From Thermoplasmata archaeon (GTDB lineage: Archaea > Thermoplasmatota > E2 > DHVEG-1), in contig QMSS01000026.1 in assembly GCA_003649715.1 (NCBI GenBank), positions 1-13,545 of the forward strand: 13,545 nucleotides of DNA, read 5' to 3'. Position numbers and translations under genes: made by a program. Below, piece by piece: positions 1 to 6,497 of the stretch. The stretch's first letter is position 1; the number at the start of each line of letters is the position of its first letter. The notes beneath the pieces were generated by a model, which was not told the DNA's origin, made no database searches, and saw only the letters and a list, made by a program, of their open reading frames with translations.

Positions 1-1
1 A

Positions 2-118
2 ACTATGGTTACAAATTCAACCTATTTTTCATCTATTGAGGATATGCAAAAGAACATCGATCAATTCTTGGACAAACATCAATTCAACTTTAATGTGTCC
101 AATTATTTGTGTCCTTAA
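2..118 (+). CDS. 3' end of a protein gene, possibly an IS630-type transposase C-terminus (partial)
   Basis: An open frame runs from the window edge to a TAA at 116-118. It encodes about 38 residues, including VTNSTYFSSIEDMQKNIDQF and an ending NVSNYLCP. The pattern of a VTNxxYF start, a SIE-led amphipathic helix (IEDMQKNIDQFLDK) and a short YLC tail resembles my recollection of the C-terminus of IS630/Tc1-family transposases; this is recollection, not a search result. An in-frame ATG at 5-7 would also allow a 37-residue small protein, but no ribosome site is visible because the window starts there. If it is a transposase, the right terminal repeat should lie between 118 and about 190, and I could not define one. 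Protein-like composition makes a coding remnant plausible; the family is a guess. Confidence 0.42.
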   Translation, partial: TMVTNSTYFSSIEDMQKNIDQFLDKHQFNFNVSNYLCP

Positions 119-190
119 CTATAGGATAGAAACCTATTTAAAACATGGGTGTTATACAGAAATCTACAAAAGAATATTAAAAAGCAAGAG

Positions 191-249
191 GGTTTCAAAA
201 ACAGGTTTCGAAACTTCTTCGAATCCTTTTTGAGACTTTTTTGTTTTTT
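191..249 (+). terminator. Hairpin followed by T-tract, intrinsic-terminator-like
   Basis: GTTTCAAAAA (192-201) pairs with TTTTTGAGAC (227-236), with one G-U pair. After a CA bulge, GG (204-205) pairs with CC (225-226). An inner stem TTCGAA (207-212) pairs with TTCGAA (218-223) around a 5-nt loop. The hairpin is followed at once by T6-G-T6 (237-249). It most likely ends transcription from the left-edge gene. Alternatively it is a structured leader of the cold-shock gene 67 bp downstream, if transcription starts further upstream, for example from the TATA-like stretch near 134-143. Confidence 0.6.
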
Positions 250-305
250 AAAGTTCTTTTGTAAAAAAAAGAAAAAGTGGAGTATTTAGGACTCTATGTT
301 TAGAA

Positions 306-312
306 GAGGTGA
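306..312 (+). promoter_or_regulatory. Shine-Dalgarno site of the cold-shock gene
   Basis: GAGGTGA, complementary to the archaeal 16S 3' tail, lies 3 nt before the ATG at 316. The presence of this site implies a transcript with a leader. TTTTTTAAAG at 244-253 is the best TATA-like candidate for it, but it overlaps the T-tract of the preceding terminator, so promoter placement is uncertain. Confidence 0.65.
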
Positions 313-315
313 AAA

Positions 316-507
316 ATGAAAGGAAGTGTTAAATGGTACAATGCAAGAAAAGGATACGGTTTTATCCAAGGTGAAGATGGAAAAGATGTGTTTGTGCATC
401 GAACGGCCATACCTGTAGGAACATTCCTACATGAAGGAGATCAAGTTGAATACCAGATAGAAAACTCAGAGAGAGGACCTAAGGCAACAAAAATAAAAAA
501 ACTCTAA
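316..507 (+). CDS. Cold-shock domain protein (CspA family)
   Basis: A single-domain cold-shock protein of 63 residues, close to the usual 65-70. It should act as a cytoplasmic RNA/ssDNA-binding chaperone that loosens mRNA secondary structure. The sequence opens MKGSVKWYNARKGYGFI, with the RNP1 motif KGYGFI at residues 12-17 and RNP2 VFVHR at 25-29. The aromatic residues W7, Y14, F16, F26 and H28 of the nucleic-acid face are all present, followed by the usual acidic GDQVEY turn and a basic tail (KATKIKKL). The ATG is preceded by GAGGTGA. The gene stands alone, behind a terminator-like hairpin and ahead of a long non-coding region. Csp-type proteins are patchily distributed in archaea and are usually thought to have come from bacteria; that is family knowledge, and I see no local compositional mark of recent transfer. 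Confidence 0.93.
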   Translation: MKGSVKWYNARKGYGFIQGEDGKDVFVHRTAIPVGTFLHEGDQVEYQIENSERGPKATKIKKL

Positions 508-517
508 AAAATTAGAG
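502..517. repeat. Perfect inverted repeat over the csp stop codon
   Basis: CTCTAA (502-507) and TTAGAG (512-517) flank AAAA. The left arm contains the TAA stop of the cold-shock gene. The right arm, read on the minus strand, supplies the stop of the putative small minus-strand frame. The small hairpin could protect or end the csp mRNA; no T-run follows it. Confidence 0.45.
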
Positions 518-664
518 CATAACAGCCTCCTCTTTCATCCTGTATATCAACTTAACTTCTGACAGGAAAGAGGATGTAACCGAGGAAATCGAGGAAATAA
601 GTTTTTTTAGATTAATTTTGAGAGTTGAAGGGACAAGGAGGAGACTTATAGGAACATTAGTCAC
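512..664 (-). CDS. Possible small protein gene, 50 aa, convergent with csp (uncertain)
   Basis: On the minus strand a GTG at 664 opens a 50-codon frame ending in TAA at 514-512. It begins (M)TNVPISLLLVPSTLKIN, has a Ser-rich middle (ISSISSVTSSF) and ends YRMKEEAVML. I do not recognise it. For it: TATAAAAG on the minus strand at 699-692 is an excellent archaeal TATA box about 30 nt upstream, which would give a nearly leaderless transcript like others in this window, and the frame ends just after the csp stop. Against it: it is short, its start is a GTG, the + strand of the same stretch is also open for 56 codons (516-686) without a normal start, and the ISSISS part comes from a 9-bp tandem repeat. 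A strong GGAGGTGA plus ATG at 657 exists here too, but that frame stops after three codons. It may be a decayed gene or a small RNA. Confidence 0.27.
   Translation of the reverse strand: MTNVPISLLLVPSTLKINLKKLISSISSVTSSFLSEVKLIYRMKEEAVML
528..574 (+). repeat. Long imperfect hairpin downstream of csp
   Basis: TCCTCTTT (528-535) plus CCTGT (539-543) pair with ACAGG (562-566) plus AAAGAGGA (567-574). This gives 13 base pairs interrupted only by a CAT bulge, around an 18-nt loop. A T7 run lies at 602-608. It could be a csp 3' UTR structure, a delayed terminator or part of a small RNA. Confidence 0.45.
581..598. repeat. Perfect 9-bp tandem duplication
   Basis: CGAGGAAAT occurs twice back to back (581-589 and 590-598), directly before the T7 run at 602-608. 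It lies in the non-coding gap, or within the doubtful minus-strand frame, where it would encode ISSISS. Confidence 0.7.
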
Positions 665-682
665 CTCCCACCAACTTTTTTT
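637..682 (+). terminator. Hairpin plus T7, terminator-like
   Basis: GGAGG-A-GAC (637-645) pairs with GTC-A-CCTCC (660-668), leaving one A-A mismatch and a 14-nt loop. T7 follows at 676-682. On the + strand this looks like an intrinsic terminator, possibly ending a small RNA that begins after csp. On the minus strand the same CCTCC arm reads as a strong ribosome site, so the palindrome may be incidental. Confidence 0.35.
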
Positions 683-710
683 CTAAAAACTCTTTTATAC
701 AGATTATAGA

Positions 711-868
711 TAATCCTTTACCTACCTGTATTGCTAAAGGCATTAATTAATTTAGATTAAGAGAAAAACTTTGAACCGTAATCTTTAAAACAAAGAGAGA
801 ATTGCCTAGAGTTAAAATAGCTATTTCCAAAGAGGCAAAACAAAAAATTGATTTGCTGATATCTTTGG
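711..868. repeat. Two further hairpins in the csp-csl4 intergenic region
   Basis: Hairpin A: TAATCCTTTA (711-720) pairs with TAAAGG-C-ATTA (735-745), 10 bp with one bulged C. Hairpin B: CCAAAGA-G-GCAAA (827-839) pairs with TTTGC (852-856) and TCTTTGG (862-868), 12 bp with small bulges. With the elements at 502-682, the 420-bp gap holds five stem-forming segments. A stop-bounded + strand reading at 775-870 ends in protein-like residues (KIAISKEAKQKIDLLISLE) but has only a TTG start at 802 and no ribosome site. It may be a fossil reading frame. I see no tRNA, SRP or RNase P signature. Confidence 0.35.
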
Positions 869-897
869 AATAAAAAAGAAAATATAGAAATAATAGG

Positions 898-905
898 TAT
901 AAAAT
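898..905 (+). promoter_or_regulatory. TATA box of the csl4-rpoL-truD operon
   Basis: TATAAAAT is centred about 26 nt before the ATG at 928. This is the normal archaeal TATA-to-start-site distance, so the mRNA is predicted to begin at or next to the start codon (leaderless). This also argues against the in-frame TTG at 907 as the start. Confidence 0.65.
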
Positions 906-927
906 ATTGGGAAGGTATCGATTCAGC

Positions 928-1500
928 ATGGAGAAAGACAGAATTGTGTTACCTGGGGATAGACTTTCTACATCAGAAGAACTACTCCCAGGAGAAGGAA
1001 CCTTTGATGACAATGGCGTTATAAGGTCATCTAGAATTGGGAGATATGCTGTAGACCGGAGACGGAAAACCGCTGAGGTAAAACCACTTACCAGCACACC
1101 TGTGATACTAAAAAAAGGGGACATAGTTATTGCAGAAATTACATCACTTAAACCATCTATGGTAATAGCACAGGTACTTCATGTTATAGGTAAAAACAGG
1201 GAGATATCTGGCGATAAGATTGGAACAATACACATATCAGAGATATCCTCATCATATGTGGAGGACCCATCCACTGAATACAGACTTGGAGACATCATAC
1301 GAGCCAGGATTATCCAAGTAAAACCTAGTCTACAACTCACAACAAAGGATAAAACACTTGGCGCTATTAAAGCACTGTGTATAAAATGTAGACATCCACT
1401 GATAAGAAAAAGCAGTTTCCTTGAATGTAAAAAATGTGGTAACAAAGAAAAAAGAAAAATAGCTCTGGACTACGGCAGAATTGATTTAAATAAAATCTAA
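928..1500 (+). CDS. csl4: Exosome RNA-binding subunit Csl4
   Basis: Csl4 caps the archaeal RNA exosome. It sits on the Rrp41/Rrp42 ring, feeds RNA into it, and links it to DnaG. From the ATG at 928 the protein has 190 residues, typical of the family. The N-terminal domain carries VLPGDRLSTSEE and PGEGTFDDNG, the classic Csl4 opening. Residues about 62-140 form the S1 RNA-binding domain (GDIVIAEITSL, IHISEIS, YRLGDIIRARI). The C-terminal zinc ribbon has C151-x2-C154 and C167-x2-C170. The start was chosen because the TATA box at 898-905 sits 26 nt upstream; an in-frame TTG at 907 would lie upstream of the predicted transcript start. It is first in an operon with rpoL (37-bp gap) and truD, a set combining RNA decay, transcription and RNA modification. 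Confidence 0.95.
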   Translation: MEKDRIVLPGDRLSTSEELLPGEGTFDDNGVIRSSRIGRYAVDRRRKTAEVKPLTSTPVILKKGDIVIAEITSLKPSMVIAQVLHVIGKNREISGDKIGTIHISEISSSYVEDPSTEYRLGDIIRARIIQVKPSLQLTTKDKTLGAIKALCIKCRHPLIRKSSFLECKKCGNKEKRKIALDYGRIDLNKI

Positions 1501-1524
1501 AAGGAGAGAAAGATTATTCTTTTG

Positions 1525-1530
1525 GGTGAT
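1525..1530 (+). promoter_or_regulatory. Shine-Dalgarno site that decides the rpoL start
   Basis: GGTGAT, complementary to the 16S 3' tail, lies 7 nt before the ATG at 1538. The alternative GTG at 1526 sits inside this motif, so the ATG is the better start. Confidence 0.6.
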
Positions 1531-1537
1531 AAAACAA

Positions 1538-1819
1538 ATGGATCTAAAAACATTGAAAAAAACATCTAAGGAGCTGGAGTTAGAAGTCATTGGAGAAAAT
1601 GAGACTATACTAAACCCAATCGTACATGTGTTGCTGGATGACAAAAACGTTGAATACGCAGCGTGTATAGTAGATCATCCACTCTCCAACAGAAGACGCT
1701 TATTCATTAGAGTCAAAGATGGAAAACCTGAGGAAATACTAAAAAAAGCTGTTAAAAAACTAGGAGATGAAGTTAAACAATTCAACAAAGCCTTTCAAGA
1801 TACAGACAAGAAAAAATAG
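1538..1819 (+). CDS. rpo11: DNA-directed RNA polymerase subunit L (Rpb11-like)
   Basis: A small RNA polymerase assembly subunit (RpoL, the archaeal Rpb11 homologue) that pairs with subunit D to form the platform equivalent to the bacterial alpha dimer. From ATG 1538 it has 93 residues, the usual size. The core pattern matches the family: LELEVIGENETILNPIVHVL, then VEYAACIVDHPL, then LFIRVKDGKPEEILKKAV, ending in a charged amphipathic helix (LGDEVKQFNKAF). One deviation is ENETILNPI, where homologues usually have a His before the T-L-L-N; I recall this from family alignments and have not checked it. It lies second in the csl4-rpoL-truD operon, with only 2 bp separating its stop from the truD ATG, suggesting translational coupling. 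Confidence 0.93.
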   Translation: MDLKTLKKTSKELELEVIGENETILNPIVHVLLDDKNVEYAACIVDHPLSNRRRLFIRVKDGKPEEILKKAVKKLGDEVKQFNKAFQDTDKKK

Positions 1820-1821
1820 GA

Positions 1822-3141
1822 ATGAAAAACCTAGATGTAGAAAAAAAAGTTGGAATAGAGGTCTATCTTACCAAAACACCGGGTATAAATGGGAAACTAC
1901 GTACAAACCCCAGGGATTTTATTGTAAAAGAAATACCAAAGCATCCATGTAGAGGAGAATATGGGGTTTTTACCATTGCTGAGATCACATCAGAAAACTG
2001 GGAGACCAATCTACTAGTCCGGGAGCTCTCAAAGAAACTGCATATATCACGTAAAAGGATAGGATTTGCAGGTACTAAGGACAAAAGAGCGCAGACTACA
2101 CAGCTTATGTCCTTTTACAGAGTGCCACAGGACAAACTACTCCAAGTGAAAATCAAAGATGTTTTTATAGAAAACATCTACTACTCAGATCACCCTGTTA
2201 GGATAGGAGAGCTATTAGGAAACCATTTCAACATAATCATAAGAGATATTGATAAAAGAAATGATGTAGAAGAGTGTGTACGGGATACAGTGCTTACCAT
2301 AACCCAGACAGGTGGCTTCCCAAATTTTTATGGAATTCAACGTTTCGGCATCATAAGACCTATAAATCATATTGTTGGAAAACACATTGTTCATGGGGAC
2401 TTCGAAAAAGCTGTTATGAGCTATATCGCGAATCCCATCACCACAGAGGATAAAGCAAGCTATGAAACACGTAAAAAACTGCAGAAAACATATAACTTCC
2501 AGGAGGCATTGAAATCATATCAAAAACAGCAGAGTCTAGTATTTGAGAAAGCAATTCTCAATAAACTAGTCAACAAACCAAAAGATTTTGTTGAAGCCTT
2601 AAAAGAACTACCCACAAATCTCCTAACCATGTTCGTCTATGCATACCAATCATACATTTTCAACAAAATATTAAGCGAAAGAATCAAAAGAAAACTACCT
2701 CTAAACAAGGCAATCATCGGCGACATAGTTCTCCCAATACGAAAAAACATTACGGATAAAAAAGGCATAATGGTAAAAAAATCCAACATAGATAAAATCA
2801 ACAAACAGATCGAAAAAGGCAAAGCATTAATCAGCGGTCTAATACCCGGGTACAACCCAGTATACGCAGAAAATGAGATGGGAGAGATAGAACATAAAAT
2901 AGTTGAACAGGAAAAGCTAGAGCATAAAGATTTCATCATACCTGAAATACCACATTTATCCTCCTCCGGCTCACGTAGAATCCTACTGTCACCACTTAGA
3001 CACATTGAATGGAAAATCTATGACGATAACCTCAACGATGGAAAACTAGCATTAAACCTAAAATTTAATCTACAAAAAGGATGCTACGCCACATCCCTGC
3101 TAAGAGAGTTTATGAAGACAAAAGATATCAAAAACTATTAA
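1822..3141 (+). CDS. truD: tRNA pseudouridine(13) synthase TruD
   Basis: TruD converts uridine to pseudouridine, classically at position 13 of tRNA; archaeal and eukaryotic (Pus7) relatives also act on other RNAs. The protein is 439 residues, in the range of archaeal TruD. The N-terminal motif (NPRDFIVKEIP, about 29-39) is followed by the catalytic loop GFAGTKDKRAQT at 81-92, whose D87 is the predicted catalytic aspartate. NFYGIQRFG at 168-176 is the hallmark TruD motif before the inserted TRUD domain. The C-terminus has the conserved GCYATSLLREFMKT. The ATG follows the rpoL stop after 2 bp and has no separate ribosome site, so coupled translation is likely. After the stop there is no clear terminator; the A-rich stretch 3142-3150 leads into the ileS upstream region. 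Confidence 0.95.
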   Translation: MKNLDVEKKVGIEVYLTKTPGINGKLRTNPRDFIVKEIPKHPCRGEYGVFTIAEITSENWETNLLVRELSKKLHISRKRIGFAGTKDKRAQTTQLMSFYRVPQDKLLQVKIKDVFIENIYYSDHPVRIGELLGNHFNIIIRDIDKRNDVEECVRDTVLTITQTGGFPNFYGIQRFGIIRPINHIVGKHIVHGDFEKAVMSYIANPITTEDKASYETRKKLQKTYNFQEALKSYQKQQSLVFEKAILNKLVNKPKDFVEALKELPTNLLTMFVYAYQSYIFNKILSERIKRKLPLNKAIIGDIVLPIRKNITDKKGIMVKKSNIDKINKQIEKGKALISGLIPGYNPVYAENEMGEIEHKIVEQEKLEHKDFIIPEIPHLSSSGSRRILLSPLRHIEWKIYDDNLNDGKLALNLKFNLQKGCYATSLLREFMKTKDIKNY

Positions 3142-3305
3142 AAAAATGTAATAAATCAAATCTGATGGTTTTGCCTCCCTAGAAAAAAAACAGGTTTTAT
3201 CAAAACAATGTAGTGGTGAATATGGAGAATGGAAATAGTTTTAATGGTCCTTTGCCATATCACTCACTTTGCTTCCATCATGAAGAGGTTTAGGTGAACC
3301 ATCAG
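3142..3305 (+). promoter_or_regulatory. ileS upstream region with leader hairpins and SD
   Basis: AGGTGA at 3292-3297 is a good ribosome site 8 nt before the ileS ATG at 3306. GTGAATATGG (3216-3225) pairs with CCATATCAC (3255-3263), 9 bp with one bulged A. GTTTT (3194-3198) pairs with AAAAC (3202-3206). TTTTAAT near 3239-3245 is a weak TATA candidate, which would put the 3216-3263 stem across the transcript start. I see no T-box, a bacterial control of aminoacyl-tRNA synthetases not expected here. Structure and promoter calls are tentative. Confidence 0.35.
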
Positions 3306-6300
3306 ATGACTTTAATAGAGACCCCCTCACAGAAGTATTCTCCAAGAGAAGTCGAAGAAAAAATAAGGAAGTTTTGGGTAGAAAACAATATATTCAAAAA
3401 ATCTGTAGAGCAGAGAAAGGGATGTAAACCCTATGTCTTCCTAGAGGGACCACCAACTGCAAATGGACTACCACATCCAGGTCACGTCCTCACACGGGTT
3501 ATGAAAGACTTAGTACTCCGTTACCAAACAATGAATGGATACTATATCGAGCGGAAAGCAGGATGGGACACACATGGACTACCTGTAGAAATAGAGGTAG
3601 AAAAACAGCTGGGATTAGATGGAAAACAAGCTATTGAGAAACATGGTGTCTCACAGTTCAACGAAGAATGTAAAAAAAGTACGCTCAGATATGAACGCGC
3701 ATGGGTTGAGATGACAGAACGTATCGGTTTTTGGATAGACATGGATGACCCCTACATCACTTTTAAAAACGAGTACATCGAATCTGTATGGTGGTCTCTC
3801 AAACAAGCCTGGAAGAAAAAACTACTATACAAAGGACATAAAGTTGTACCATACTGCCCACGATGTGGAACTGTTTTATCATCTCATGAACTTGCACAGG
3901 GATACAAAACTGTGAAGGAACCATCTATTTTTGTCAGATTCAAAATGACAGGTGAAGACACTTATCTACTGGCATGGACCACAACACCATGGACCCTCAT
4001 CTCAAACGTTGCCCTTGCGGTACATCCAGAGGAGATATATATAAAAATACTCTATGATGACAAAAAAATAATTTTAGCAGAAGAAAGAGCAGCGGTACTG
4101 CTGAAAGGCAAAGAATATCAGCTGTTGGATCGATTTCCTGGAAAACAGCTGGAAAAAAGAAAATATGAACCACTATTCAACTATGTCAAACCAGATAAAC
4201 CTGCATGGTATGTTGTATGTGCAGATTTTGTAAGCATGGACGAAGGAACTGGTATTGTTCACATCGCACCAGCTTTCGGAGAAGATGACTACAATGTTGG
4301 AAAAAAATATGATCTACCAGTGATACAGCTGGTAAAACCAGATGGAACATTTCCAGATGAGGTCAGACCCTGGAAAGGAATATTTGTAAAAGATGCTGAT
4401 CCAAAAATCATAGAATATCTACAGCAAAAAGGAATGATAGAAGGCATCAGAGACTACACACATGAATACCCCTTCTGCTGGAGATGCAACTCACCTCTGC
4501 TATACTACGCCATGGAATCATGGTTTATAGCCATGTCAAAACTACAAGACTCACTGATAAAAAACAACAACCAAATAAACTGGTATCCACAGCATATACA
4601 GCAGGGTAGATTTGGTGATTTCTTACGAGAGGTAAAGGACTGGGCTCTCTCAAGAGATCGATACTGGGGAACGCCACTCCCCATATGGACATGTACAAAC
4701 AAAAAATGTGGAAACACCATATGCATCGGAAGCATCGATGAGCTAAAAAAACTAAGTAACAACTTCCCCCAGAAATATGATTTACACAAACCCTTTGTCG
4801 ACAAAATAAACATTAAATGCCCACATTGCAGATCATACATGAAAAGAGAAAAAGAGGTTATCGACTGCTGGTACGATTCTGGATCAGCCTTTTTCGCACA
4901 ATGGCACTACCCATTTGAAAACAAGGAAAAATTCAAACAGAACTTCCCTGTAGACTTTATATGCGAAGCACTCGATCAAACACGCGGATGGTTCTACTCA
5001 CTCCTAGCAATCTCCACTATGCTATTTGACAAAAACCCATACAAAAATGTGCTAACACTAGGTCTTGTCCTCGACAAAGACAACCAAAAAATGAGTAAAA
5101 GCAAACAGAACTATGTCGACCCAAACATCATATTCGAAAAAGAAGGAGCAGATGCACTCCGCTGGTATCTAATATCTGCCAATGCACCCTGGGCATCAAC
5201 ACGTTTCTACGAAGAAGCCGTCAAAGACACGCTAGGAAGATTTATATTAACACTCTGGAACTCCTACAACTTCTTCGCTACATACGCCAATCTAGACCAC
5301 TTCGACCCACAAAAACATCAGATACCCATAGAAAAAAGACAACCCCTAGACAGATGGATAATCAGCAGATTCAACAACACCGCCTTCGAAACCATCAAAT
5401 TCATGAAGCACTTTGAGATACACAAAGCAGCAAGATGCATAGAAGACTTTGTAATAAACGACCTAAGCAACTGGTACCTACGCCGCTCACGAAAAAGACT
5501 ATGGAACGAAGAACAAACCACCGATAAAATATCAGGCTACTCCTCCATGTACAACATATTCCTAGAACTATCAAAACTACTAGCACCATTCATACCATTC
5601 ATCACAGAAGAAATATACCAAAACCTACGAACAAAACAGATGCCTGAGAGCATACATCTATGCAACTACGTCAAACCAGATAAAAAACTATGCGACAAAA
5701 AACTCGAGGCGGGAATGAACAGGATAAAACAGTTAGCAGAAACAGGACGAGCATTACGATCAAAAGCCGGCATCAAAATAAGATACCCACTTAGCAACGC
5801 AACCATAGTATGTACATCCAAGATAGAAAACTCAATAAAAAATCTACTACCACTACTACAAGAAGAAATCAATGTCAAAAAAATAACCTTCGCCAGAGAC
5901 ACAACACATCTAACCATAAAAAACATCAAACCAAACTACTCACATCTGGGCCCACGGCTAAAAGACAAAACCAAAAAAGTCATAGACAAAATAAACTCAA
6001 TGGACAAAAACAAACTGTACAACAGACTCATAAAAAACAAGGAAATCACAATAAGTATAGACGATGAAAAGATAAAACTAACATTAGATGATTTTGAAGT
6101 AATCGAGGAAGAAAAACCAGGTATTCTACGAGCAGACCTAGACAACATAACTTTACTTTTAGATACAACAATGACACCTGAGTTAGAAGCAGAAGGCTTT
6201 GCAAGAGAGATCATACGAAGAATACAGTCTATGAGGAAAGAGATAAACCTAGATGTAGAAGACCAGATCACAACAGAAATCAATGTTGATAAGAAACATG

Positions 6301-6440
6301 AAAAAGCCCTACAGCAATGGGAAAACTACATTAGAGAAGAAACAAGATCAAAAACCATATCCTTTGTTGAAAAACCCACTGGGCAGCTGGTAAAAAAATG
6401 GAGGATCAACAGTACACATGTTGAGATAGGAATTAGATAA
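3306..6440 (+). CDS. ileS: Isoleucyl-tRNA synthetase
   Basis: A cytoplasmic class I synthetase that charges tRNA-Ile and edits misactivated valine. It has 1044 residues from the ATG at 3306, typical for the archaeal/eukaryotic-type enzyme. The HIGH motif appears as HPGH at 57-60 and the KMSKS loop at 595-599. The editing domain shows WTTTPWTL at 224-231 and HIAPAFGEDDY. Cysteines C184-x2-C187, and C463/C468 with C505/C508, suggest zinc-binding sites. The core DQTRGWFYSLL precedes KMSKS, and the anticodon-binding region includes SNWYLRRSRKRLW. The ATG has AGGTGA 8 nt upstream; a GTG at 3294 (four codons longer) falls at that ribosome site. Base use drifts along the gene: the 5' part has ordinary G content, whereas about 5000-6000 is very poor in G on the coding strand. 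Confidence 0.97.
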   Translation: MTLIETPSQKYSPREVEEKIRKFWVENNIFKKSVEQRKGCKPYVFLEGPPTANGLPHPGHVLTRVMKDLVLRYQTMNGYYIERKAGWDTHGLPVEIEVEKQLGLDGKQAIEKHGVSQFNEECKKSTLRYERAWVEMTERIGFWIDMDDPYITFKNEYIESVWWSLKQAWKKKLLYKGHKVVPYCPRCGTVLSSHELAQGYKTVKEPSIFVRFKMTGEDTYLLAWTTTPWTLISNVALAVHPEEIYIKILYDDKKIILAEERAAVLLKGKEYQLLDRFPGKQLEKRKYEPLFNYVKPDKPAWYVVCADFVSMDEGTGIVHIAPAFGEDDYNVGKKYDLPVIQLVKPDGTFPDEVRPWKGIFVKDADPKIIEYLQQKGMIEGIRDYTHEYPFCWRCNSPLLYYAMESWFIAMSKLQDSLIKNNNQINWYPQHIQQGRFGDFLREVKDWALSRDRYWGTPLPIWTCTNKKCGNTICIGSIDELKKLSNNFPQKYDLHKPFVDKINIKCPHCRSYMKREKEVIDCWYDSGSAFFAQWHYPFENKEKFKQNFPVDFICEALDQTRGWFYSLLAISTMLFDKNPYKNVLTLGLVLDKDNQKMSKSKQNYVDPNIIFEKEGADALRWYLISANAPWASTRFYEEAVKDTLGRFILTLWNSYNFFATYANLDHFDPQKHQIPIEKRQPLDRWIISRFNNTAFETIKFMKHFEIHKAARCIEDFVINDLSNWYLRRSRKRLWNEEQTTDKISGYSSMYNIFLELSKLLAPFIPFITEEIYQNLRTKQMPESIHLCNYVKPDKKLCDKKLEAGMNRIKQLAETGRALRSKAGIKIRYPLSNATIVCTSKIENSIKNLLPLLQEEINVKKITFARDTTHLTIKNIKPNYSHLGPRLKDKTKKVIDKINSMDKNKLYNRLIKNKEITISIDDEKIKLTLDDFEVIEEEKPGILRADLDNITLLLDTTMTPELEAEGFAREIIRRIQSMRKEINLDVEDQITTEINVDKKHEKALQQWENYIREETRSKTISFVEKPTGQLVKKWRINSTHVEIGIR

Positions 6441-6473
6441 AAAAATTTATTTTTACATGATATTTAGATTCAC

Positions 6474-6481
6474 ATATTTAT
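6474..6481 (+). promoter_or_regulatory. TATA box of the PH-like membrane protein gene
   Basis: ATATTTAT ends 16 nt before the ATG at 6498 and starts 24 nt before it. There is no ribosome site between, which fits a leaderless mRNA. The T-rich stretch 6446-6455 just after ileS probably serves as the ileS terminator. Confidence 0.55.
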
Positions 6482-6497
6482 CGGATCCTAGAATTTA

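Noticed and set aside
204..226. tRNA T-loop-like sequence TTCGAATCC
   Set aside because: The flanking five-base arms do not pair as a T-stem, and no acceptor, D or anticodon arms can be built around it; the stretch is better explained as the hairpin at 191-249.
36..233. 65-codon + strand open frame at the left edge
   Set aside because: It overlaps the better protein-like frame 2-118 and then runs through the terminator hairpin; low-quality composition and no ribosome site.
747..1124. 125-codon minus-strand open frame
   Set aside because: It is antisense to the well-supported N-terminal half of csl4, and its Ser/Leu/Phe-rich product is typical of a shadow frame.
3142..3305. T-box-like regulation of ileS
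   Set aside because: T-boxes are bacterial and none of the conserved T-box bases or a terminator/antiterminator pair is visible; only short ordinary stems.
5810..6067. 85-codon + strand frame with Lys/Asn/Gln/Thr-rich product
   Set aside because: Lies inside ileS in another frame and results from the A+C-rich coding strand; no start signal.
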